Assembly (NCBI GenBank): GCA_051877855.1
Contig: JBJEJH010000023.1
Location: 1-39,924, forward strand
Source of the DNA: MGBC120314 sp051877855
Lineage (GTDB): Bacteria > Bacillota > Clostridia > Lachnospirales > Lachnospiraceae
Reading direction: 5' to 3'
DNA: 39,924 bases
A program made the translations under genes and the position numbers. Of this stretch, positions 7,409 through 13,847 are shown one piece after another. The notes beneath the pieces were generated by a model. The model had not been told where the DNA came from, searched no databases, and worked only from the letters and a program-made list of their open reading frames with translations. Within the stretch, counting starts at the first letter, position 1, and the number at the start of each line of letters is the position of its first letter.

Positions 7409-9343
7409 ATGAAAGAAAAAGGAACATTTGTTAGTTGTAAGAAACGTTTTATTCAAATGCTTATATTTCTGATTTTATTTATAATTATTGTTTTATGGTT
7501 TGATCCACATAACATTTATGCGTATGTTGTTGCATCCGGACCGGTAACGGATACGGAAGGAAACTCCTGCGGCACCTTATATTGGTCTCTTGATTCGGAT
7601 GGTGTGTTTACGGTAACAGGTGCGGGACCGGGAGCAACTTACAGACCTTATGGAGATTCTTTTTATGACGCTCAATGTCCTTGGCATAATTACCGTGACA
7701 AGATAAGGTATGTTCAATTTAATTGCCGTTTTGAAGGTACATCATTGTTTCATTTGAATTATGGTGCAAGTATCAATTCATGGTTTGCGAATTGTAAAAA
7801 TCTGGAAGGATATTCGGATATCCCCTATGGAGTTACAGACATGACAGCAACTTTTTTTAATTGTATGAAATTAACCCAATGTGGAAGTATTCCGGATACA
7901 GTTGTTTCATTGATGTACACTTTCAGCGGGTGTGAGAGCATTGTATATCCACCGAATCTGCCTACAGGACTTCGGGAAGATTGTTATTCGATGTGCCGTG
8001 ACGAAATCGTACATGTTCAGTCGGTTGCTTTGGGAGGTACTTTTGAAAATTGTACCAGTCTGGTAACAACTCCGGAGTTTATGCAATGTACTAATGCTAA
8101 TGAGTTAATCGGAACTTTTTATAATTGTACTTCACTTAAGACGATTCATCGTATTCCGGCTAATATTAAACAGTTTTATAATTCTTTTAACAACTGTTCC
8201 AATGTCCGTGGTGTATTTGCATGCGATGCAGCTAATATAGAAATCATCGGAACTCCATTTCAAAATTTTTCTCATAATAATGATTATCTGTTGTTTGTAA
8301 AATCAAAGGATCCAAAGATTTTTTCGATTATTAAATCCCAGTCCGGAGATGGATTTCGTGGATATATATGGAATGATACTTTTCAGTTTAATTTCAATTC
8401 CAATGGGGGAACTGCAGTTTCACCACGTATCGTCACGATGGAATATGGTACTAATGTGGCAAATGAGATCAATTCGAACTATCGTGCACAGGTTCATAGT
8501 GGATATTATGATATGGTGCTGACAGGTTTTGGGGAATTACCGGTTCCGAGTAAAATTGGTTATTCTTTTGCCGGATGGTTTTATGACGCAGCATTAAAGA
8601 ATCCGGTTCAACTTTCGGATATCGTTAATCCTTCCAAGGAAGAACTTTTAACCCATACCAGAACGCTTTATGCCGGATGGAAAGATGCCATAAAGCCGGA
8701 GATAATTATCGGTAATATGGATTCGGACTGGCATAATAAGCCGATTCAGGTCGATATTCATGTTACAGACAATGAAAACGGTGGAATAAAGAACGTTACC
8801 CTGACCAATAAAACACAAAATCAGATTGTTTACAGTAAAGAATATAACCAGGATGGTGTTCTTACACATGATTTTTCCTACACATTTGGAGATGTAACCA
8901 GTAAATTGTATGAAGGGATGACCCAGTGGGAGATTGTTGCAAAAGATCAGAGTGATAATACCACACGTATTGCATTAACGATAAAATTAGATTACACACC
9001 GCCGATTATTAAGACGGACTCACCGTATGATGATTATAATGAATTGGTTTATGATGATCGGGATCAGGTGAAGGTATGGGCGGAGGATCCCTTAAGTGGT
9101 GTAGTACTTCTTAACCTCAATCCATCCAATGCCCAGAATACTTTTCTTGATCCGATTCGAACACCGGTCCGACAAAATGAAGTTTATTCTATTGATTACA
9201 CATATCCCAAGGAGAAAGAAATCTACGGATATGTTGCCTTTGCGAGAGATGCGGCAGGCAATATTGCATCTCGTGGAATAATTACTCAGACAAATCTTGT
9301 TGGACACATGATTCGTGTGATACCGGGTGAAAATTATGATTAG
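7409..9343 (+). CDS. Secreted BspA-like/InlB B-repeat surface protein heading the Tad-like operon
   Basis: The protein is 644 residues. A basic N-terminus and a hydrophobic run (about 15-31) form a signal peptide or signal anchor. Residues around 50-68 (CGTLYWSLDSDGVFTVTGAG) resemble the entry module of BspA-type proteins. From about 110 to 300, units of the form F-x-N/G-C-x-x-L with intervening P-x-I/L-P repeat irregularly, as in BspA-like leucine-rich repeats. About 325-423 is an InlB B-repeat (Flg_new) module, with FNSNGG and GYSFAGW at one end and LYAGWKD at the other. The remainder has two Ig-like segments (VTDNENGGIKNV and WAEDPLSGVV). There is no LPXTG motif or C-terminal membrane segment, so its attachment is unclear. 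No Shine-Dalgarno site precedes the ATG. The next gene overlaps its end by 8 bases. A role as adhesin or pilus-linked protein is inferred from context. Confidence 0.8.
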   Translation: MKEKGTFVSCKKRFIQMLIFLILFIIIVLWFDPHNIYAYVVASGPVTDTEGNSCGTLYWSLDSDGVFTVTGAGPGATYRPYGDSFYDAQCPWHNYRDKIRYVQFNCRFEGTSLFHLNYGASINSWFANCKNLEGYSDIPYGVTDMTATFFNCMKLTQCGSIPDTVVSLMYTFSGCESIVYPPNLPTGLREDCYSMCRDEIVHVQSVALGGTFENCTSLVTTPEFMQCTNANELIGTFYNCTSLKTIHRIPANIKQFYNSFNNCSNVRGVFACDAANIEIIGTPFQNFSHNNDYLLFVKSKDPKIFSIIKSQSGDGFRGYIWNDTFQFNFNSNGGTAVSPRIVTMEYGTNVANEINSNYRAQVHSGYYDMVLTGFGELPVPSKIGYSFAGWFYDAALKNPVQLSDIVNPSKEELLTHTRTLYAGWKDAIKPEIIIGNMDSDWHNKPIQVDIHVTDNENGGIKNVTLTNKTQNQIVYSKEYNQDGVLTHDFSYTFGDVTSKLYEGMTQWEIVAKDQSDNTTRIALTIKLDYTPPIIKTDSPYDDYNELVYDDRDQVKVWAEDPLSGVVLLNLNPSNAQNTFLDPIRTPVRQNEVYSIDYTYPKEKEIYGYVAFARDAAGNIASRGIITQTNLVGHMIRVIPGENYD

Positions 9344-9989
9344 TTATATGTTGATGCGGCTGTTGCAGGATAAAGACCGGGAATGGAAACAGGTTCCCGG
9401 TTTGGAGTTGGGGTTACTGTCAGCGGCAGTGGAAATCCTTTGGATATTTACACTGATATATAATAATAGAACTAATTTTAACAATTTATCGATTAAGTCG
9501 ATGATAGTTTTATTGATTCTGGTGGTTATTGGATCTGTTTATCTGACCTTGATTCCTTTGGTTGACTGGGAAACCGGATATGTCTATGAGATATCCAATA
9601 TTCTTTGCCTTGGGGTGCATATTTTCTTTATTTTGTTACAAATGACTTCTGTGGATGAATCGGTGTGCGGTTTTTCTATTATTCTGAGAGAAAATATTTT
9701 TTTTCTTATGGATGGCATCTTTTTTATTGTGATTGTGTGCATATGTGAAAGGATGGGGGGATATGCCCGTGGAGACAGTGAATTTCTAATTTTATCCTAT
9801 GTAATAATGTCTATTCATATAACAAGAAATTGGACGTTAGCAATAATGCTCTGGTCTATGATTGTTTCATCAATTATCTTTGGTATTTTCAGAAAAATCA
9901 ATGGTATGAAGGAGGTGATGGTTCCCTATACACCATATATTGCTTTTTCTGAATTTATAATAATAAATTGTTTTCACCGGATGGAGTAA
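9336..9989 (+). CDS. A24-type prepilin peptidase, divergent (TadV-like)
   Basis: This is a 217-residue polytopic membrane protein with about six hydrophobic segments. Prepilin peptidases are membrane aspartic proteases that cleave the leader of Flp-type pilins. The first catalytic Asp fits LVDWETGYVYEISN, matching the D-x5-(I)P-type motif in position and surroundings. The second fits GGYARGDSEFLI, matching the GxGD site with Ala-Arg before Gly-Asp. The late PYTPYIAFSEF resembles the PFGPFLA segment near the family's C-terminus. Overall identity to the family looks low, so the call leans on motifs and on the CpaF/Flp neighbours. The ATG at 9336, six bases after GGGTG, is chosen over the GTG at 9327. 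It overlaps the upstream gene, suggesting translational coupling. Confidence 0.7.
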   Translation: MISYMLMRLLQDKDREWKQVPGLELGLLSAAVEILWIFTLIYNNRTNFNNLSIKSMIVLLILVVIGSVYLTLIPLVDWETGYVYEISNILCLGVHIFFILLQMTSVDESVCGFSIILRENIFFLMDGIFFIVIVCICERMGGYARGDSEFLILSYVIMSIHITRNWTLAIMLWSMIVSSIIFGIFRKINGMKEVMVPYTPYIAFSEFIIINCFHRME

Positions 9990-10016
9990 TCATCGGTGAA
10001 GATTGAAAGGAGGAAT

Positions 10017-11288
10017 ATGCCGATATTTAATCAAAGTAAAAAGAATTTTTACGTGACGGAAGATGGTGTGAGCCGATATGGCAATGAACCATTAGATCTG
10101 AATCAACCACAGGATATGCGCAAAATCGTGCTATACCTTGCGAAGAATATTGCTGATGGAATAGGAAAAATCGGTTTGGAAGATGAGAAGGATCTCCCGG
10201 AACGAAAGCGATATGCCAGAAAAAATGCGATTAGTGTACTACGTTCCATGGGTTACAATGAGGAACACCCAATGCGTCAGAGTATCTTGGAACACCTGGA
10301 TAAATATTTGTGGGGATATTATATTCTGGATGATTTGATTAATGATCCGGAAGTAACGGATATTCGTGTTCTGGGATGGAATTATATCCGCTACAAGAAA
10401 CTGGGCAAGCGTTACAAGAGTCCTTCGTCTTTTGTGGATGAAGAGGACTATAGTCAGTTTGTTCATCTGCTTGCTGTCCGTAATAAAAAGAATCTAAGTG
10501 ATATTAATGCAGTTACTTTCTTTACCGATTCGTCCAATGAACATTTTATCTTAAGGTTCAATATCTGTACATCATTTATTAGTTCAAACAAAGTCCCGGT
10601 GCTTACCATTCGTAAAATTCCCAAAGATAAGTATACCATCTATGGTCTCATTGAAAAGGGAATGCTTGATGAGCAAGTAGCAGATTATCTGATGGATAAG
10701 GCGTTAAACGCAAGTGGAATGCTTTTTACGGGAAAGGGAGCATCCGGAAAGACGACACTGATGAATACCTTGTTAGAGTATATTGCAGAAGACGCCAGTG
10801 CGGTGGTGATTCAGGAGAGTGATGAGTTGTTTATATCTCATAAATTCGACACAGAAGGTAATCTGATTCCGTCGAGAGATATTGCTTTCTTACATACCGT
10901 TATGAGCTGTGGTGAAGGTCGTGTGGAATATACCATGCCGGAATTGACTCGTAACGGTCTTCGAATGGATCTGGATTATTATATCCTTGGAGAAATTAAA
11001 GGCGATGAGGCAGAGGGATTTTCTATGGCTTCTTATACCGGACATAAATGCTGGGCGACGGTACATGGAATGAATTCTTACGAGGGGATTAACAAATTGG
11101 CTGATTATATTAAGCAGGCCACGGGTTATGAATTCGAAGATTGTCTCAAAAAATTAATTGGAATGGAGGTTGTTATCTTTATGAAAGAATTTCGAGTCAG
11201 CGAAATCACAGAAATACATGGGTACAATGAAAGGGAAAAAGATCTCAATAAACGTGTGGTCTACCGGGATGGTCGATGGCTTTGCTGA
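10017..11288 (+). CDS. cpaF: CpaF/TadA-type secretion ATPase
   Basis: The 423-residue hexameric ATPase powers Flp pilus assembly at the cytoplasmic face. The N-terminal domain (about 1-190) includes LINDPEVTDIRVLGWNYI, the usual CpaF lead-in. The Walker A motif is GKGASGKTT (about 239-247), an acidic-box Glu lies in VVIQESDELF, and Walker B is in DYYILGEIKGDEA, followed by the His-box TVHGMNS. AGGAGG (10008-10013) is only 3 bases from the ATG at 10017. The alternative GTG at 9996 has GGAG 9 bases upstream and would add seven residues, so the start is uncertain. It overlaps the next gene by 13 bases. No TadZ/CpaE gene is adjacent, unlike in most Tad loci. Confidence 0.92.
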   Translation: MPIFNQSKKNFYVTEDGVSRYGNEPLDLNQPQDMRKIVLYLAKNIADGIGKIGLEDEKDLPERKRYARKNAISVLRSMGYNEEHPMRQSILEHLDKYLWGYYILDDLINDPEVTDIRVLGWNYIRYKKLGKRYKSPSSFVDEEDYSQFVHLLAVRNKKNLSDINAVTFFTDSSNEHFILRFNICTSFISSNKVPVLTIRKIPKDKYTIYGLIEKGMLDEQVADYLMDKALNASGMLFTGKGASGKTTLMNTLLEYIAEDASAVVIQESDELFISHKFDTEGNLIPSRDIAFLHTVMSCGEGRVEYTMPELTRNGLRMDLDYYILGEIKGDEAEGFSMASYTGHKCWATVHGMNSYEGINKLADYIKQATGYEFEDCLKKLIGMEVVIFMKEFRVSEITEIHGYNEREKDLNKRVVYRDGRWLC

Positions 11289-11830
11289 GAAAAAGAAAAG
11301 AAAAGATTGAGGAACAGATGATGACCTTTCTCAATTTAATTGAATATTTTAGCAAGACCTCGGATGATATCATCAATATTCTGGACCGTGCTAATCAGTA
11401 TATGAAAGATCCGCTGTTTAGTATTGTTAATGATTTTGTTATGGAAGTAAGGTTATATGCAAACTTAAATGATTCATTTGGAAGAGTTTGCAAGTCCCTG
11501 GATGGCACAAGAATGTCGGAGGTTTTTCGTATATTACGGATCTGTTCGGAGCATGATGCTAATTATACCGAAGTAGTGAGAGATTTGAAACAGTCCTTCA
11601 AAGAATACCAAAAGTCTCAAAAAATTCGTAAGGCAATTATTAATAGTGCCCGTATTGATATGATGGCATTGCTTTTTGCGTGTTACATTGTAATGGGAAT
11701 GCTGGATGATTTTCTGACGATTCCTGCAGTTGTCGTATGCTGTGAATCGCCCATTGGCATCGGAATTCTGATATATGGTATCATCATTATTGGAATATCC
11801 GTATATTATCTGTGGATTAAAGAAATATAA
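11276..11830 (+). CDS. TadB-like pilus platform protein, short
   Basis: The 184-residue protein has an amphipathic helical N-terminal part (about 1-125) resembling the cytoplasmic T2SF/GspF module: IEYFSKTSDDIINILDRA, SFGRVCKSLDG, then FKEYQKSQKIRKAI. Two membrane segments follow at about 128-145 and 155-178. T2SF proteins form the inner membrane platform on which the CpaF ATPase acts. It lacks the N-terminal membrane pair of full TadB proteins (about 300 residues), so it is either a reduced TadB or a split form. Its start lies 13 bases inside cpaF and has only a weak ribosome site, indicating translational coupling. Confidence 0.7.
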   Translation: MALLRKRKEKIEEQMMTFLNLIEYFSKTSDDIINILDRANQYMKDPLFSIVNDFVMEVRLYANLNDSFGRVCKSLDGTRMSEVFRILRICSEHDANYTEVVRDLKQSFKEYQKSQKIRKAIINSARIDMMALLFACYIVMGMLDDFLTIPAVVVCCESPIGIGILIYGIIIIGISVYYLWIKEI

Positions 11831-11853
11831 GGAGGTAATTTTTTCATATTTAC

Positions 11854-12540
11854 ATGAAGAATGAGAGAGAGAAACTGTCGCGGTATCTTAAAAGTATGGG
11901 GCTGGAATATCTTGTTGGATTCACTATACCGACAGATTTATTTATAGCAATCTGTGTGTTGTGGGGAACTTTGTGTTCATTGATGACATTGACTGTATTT
12001 CATCAAAGTCCTGTTGTTGTGATTTTGGCTGCTTTAATTGGATTATGGATTCCTGTGATGATTCTTGTAATTTCCAATGAAGCCGATAATGATGCCATGT
12101 TAATGGATATTAAGAACATTTTTGAGCTATTAAAAATTCAGCTACATGCCGGAGTTTATGTTGTTGAAGCTTTGGAGAACTGTTATGAAGATATCCGTAA
12201 TAAAAGATTAAAATCGGCGATAAAAAATCTATTAAATGATATCTATTTATCAAAAAATATGACAAAGGCTTTGGATGAATTTGGAGCACATTTTAACAAT
12301 CATCATATTGATACTTTGGTCATTATCTTAAAACAATCCGTGGAATCGGGATATAGTGTTCAAAATCTTGATAATGCTTTTGAGGAAGTTCTGGATGTGG
12401 AACGTGCAATTAATATCAAGATTGAAAATTCTGTGGAACGTAATGTTCAGATTCTGCAAGTCTTATTTATGGCAGCAATAATTGCCATATCAATATATTG
12501 TTCCGTAGTTGAATTAAAAGGATTATTTCAAATAGTTTAG
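11854..12540 (+). CDS. TadC-like pilus platform protein
   Basis: The 228-residue protein has two N-terminal membrane segments (about 22-45 and 50-72), a cytoplasmic helical T2SF domain (IKNIFELLKIQLHAGVYVVE, then LNDIYLSKNMTKALDEF and LKQSVESGYSVQNLDNAFEE) and a C-terminal membrane segment. This fits TadC, the second platform protein of Tad systems. GGAGG (11831-11835) stands 18 bases before the ATG, an unusually long gap. In-frame alternatives upstream are non-standard codons such as ATT at 11848. The local DNA is visibly richer in A and T than the flanking housekeeping genes. Confidence 0.72.
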   Translation: MKNEREKLSRYLKSMGLEYLVGFTIPTDLFIAICVLWGTLCSLMTLTVFHQSPVVVILAALIGLWIPVMILVISNEADNDAMLMDIKNIFELLKIQLHAGVYVVEALENCYEDIRNKRLKSAIKNLLNDIYLSKNMTKALDEFGAHFNNHHIDTLVIILKQSVESGYSVQNLDNAFEEVLDVERAINIKIENSVERNVQILQVLFMAAIIAISIYCSVVELKGLFQIV

Positions 12541-12549
12541 GAGGGAAAA

Positions 12550-12756
12550 ATGAAGAAAATCAAAAATAGTGTATTAATGAAGCACAAGGGTGGAAAGGAA
12601 GTTCTGGTAGAAGTACTTTTGATTGTTATTGCCCTTTCAATGGTTATGTTGTTTAAGACCCAGATTATCGGAATGGCAACCAATGTATTTGACTATTGTA
12701 ATCAGTTCATTTCAAGTAATTTTAGTGCAACGGATCAACCGAATCCGACAGAATAA
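12550..12756 (+). CDS. Flp-like type IVb pilin
   Basis: This short 68-residue protein has a basic leader (MKKIKNSVLMKHKGG), a candidate prepilin peptidase site at the Gly-Gly near residue 15, and a hydrophobic helix (VLVEVLLIVIALSMVML) with a Glu near its start. The helix matches the Flp1 pattern VVEIILILVVLI in spacing. Family pilins usually have the Glu at mature position 5; here it falls at about 6 if cleavage is after the second Gly. A short polar tail follows. GGAGGG overlaps the end of the tadC-like gene and precedes the ATG. As the smallest pilin-like product it is the best candidate for the major fibre subunit. Confidence 0.72.
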   Translation: MKKIKNSVLMKHKGGKEVLVEVLLIVIALSMVMLFKTQIIGMATNVFDYCNQFISSNFSATDQPNPTE

Positions 12757-12757
12757 T

Positions 12758-13237
12758 ATGAAAATGCATAAAGTAAAGTTTTGGGGAAATGGCTTGGATA
12801 GGATTATTCTAAAGAAACAGAATGGTACAGCGGGGATTTTTAACTTTGTTCCAATGATTATGACGGTGATCCTGTGCGGATATCTTCTAATCAACAGCGG
12901 ATATTACATGCGATATCTGGACTTTGTGATACGTTTGGAAAATCTGACGAAGAAATATGTTCTGATCATGGAAACAGAAAATGGTCTGACAGTGCAACGG
13001 ATGAGTGAGATGTATATCGAATTAAATTCCCTTGGAATTCAATCCGAAGATATTGATCTTACCGGAACAACCTTTGCGACGGAAAATGTTATGTATGGGG
13101 AAGAGATTTATTTAAATTTGAAAGTTCAGATTCCTTATAATGAATTGTCACTGGATGACAATTGGAAGAAGAATATTCTGATGAAGAAGAAGGAAGTGGA
13201 GATGAGGCAATGCACTTTGGCACTGGGAAGCTCTTAA
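12758..13237 (+). CDS. TadE-like pseudopilin
   Basis: This is a 159-residue protein with one hydrophobic segment (about 28-48, FVPMIMTVILCGYLLINSGY) after a basic N-terminus, and a polar extracytoplasmic domain. The layout of QNGTAGIFNFVPMIMTVI resembles minor Tad pilins (TadE family). An upstream extension to 12623 in the same frame is possible, but it would run over the Flp-like gene and has unlike residue content. ATG 12758 lies one base after the upstream stop without a ribosome site of its own, so it is probably translated by coupling. Its C-terminus overlaps the next gene by 28 bases. Function is inferred from topology and position. Confidence 0.6.
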   Translation: MKMHKVKFWGNGLDRIILKKQNGTAGIFNFVPMIMTVILCGYLLINSGYYMRYLDFVIRLENLTKKYVLIMETENGLTVQRMSEMYIELNSLGIQSEDIDLTGTTFATENVMYGEEIYLNLKVQIPYNELSLDDNWKKNILMKKKEVEMRQCTLALGSS

Positions 13238-13785
13238 TGTTTTGTATGGTAGTATTCTTAATGGTTGGGAATCTGGAAAACAAAGTTACATTATATACAA
13301 GGGATAAGGCGGATAACGCTTTGGTTGAAAGCACATTTGCGGGAACTTTGTGTAATGTTCCTCGTTCTTTTTCTACGATTGAAGTCATCAAAACAATTCA
13401 GGATGACAAGGTAACCTATGACTTTGAAAGAATGGTTCAGAACTCCCGGATATATATACGGGATGATGTGGCCTGGGAGAATGTTAATAAGGTCATGAAG
13501 CAAAATGTATTGTTAAGTCGTTTGGAAGGAAGTGTTGATGAGAATTATAAAATTGATTCCTTGATTATCTATAATTGTGATGATGCACTTACCGTGATAA
13601 GTTTTAATGAGGGAGAAACAAATACTGTAACAAAAAGTCTTTCTTCGGAAATAATAAGAACACCAAATGATATAGTAGTGGAAGATACATCCATCTATGT
13701 CAAGGCAAGTTTTGATCGAACCGGAATCCTGGGAGAAACCAGACGTGTTTTTCTGGAACGATACGTTACTTTGCAGTATGAATAA
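13210..13785 (+). CDS. Second pseudopilin-like protein
   Basis: This is a 191-residue protein with a short N-terminal hydrophobic segment (about 6-22) followed by RDKADNALVESTFAGTL. That stretch resembles the post-helix part of minor Tad pilins, in which small residues and a conserved Ala/Ser pattern follow the membrane helix. The remainder is a polar, probably extracellular, beta-rich domain with no recognised family. The ATG at 13210 has GGAG 8 bases upstream. The longer frame from TTG 13162 would add an acidic stretch unlike a pilin leader and has no better ribosome site. It is the last gene of the operon before the polA promoter. Confidence 0.6.
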   Translation: MHFGTGKLLMFCMVVFLMVGNLENKVTLYTRDKADNALVESTFAGTLCNVPRSFSTIEVIKTIQDDKVTYDFERMVQNSRIYIRDDVAWENVNKVMKQNVLLSRLEGSVDENYKIDSLIIYNCDDALTVISFNEGETNTVTKSLSSEIIRTPNDIVVEDTSIYVKASFDRTGILGETRRVFLERYVTLQYE

Positions 13786-13786
13786 T

Positions 13787-13815
13787 TTGCAAATCCGGTG
13801 GTGATGATGTAAAAT
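13787..13815 (+). promoter_or_regulatory. Promoter for polA-coaE
   Basis: TTGCAA (13787-13792), a 17-base spacer and TAAAAT (13810-13815) lie about 32 bases before the polA ATG, immediately after the Tad-like operon. No terminator is visible between, so readthrough from the pilus operon is possible. Confidence 0.6.
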
Positions 13816-13847
13816 ATTAGTCAAAGTTTGTTTAGTGCGAGGTTCTT

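Noticed and set aside
13162..13209. Upstream extension of the second pseudopilin from a TTG
   Set aside because: It would add a very acidic stretch before the leader and overlap the previous gene by 76 bases; the ATG at 13210 has a better ribosome site.
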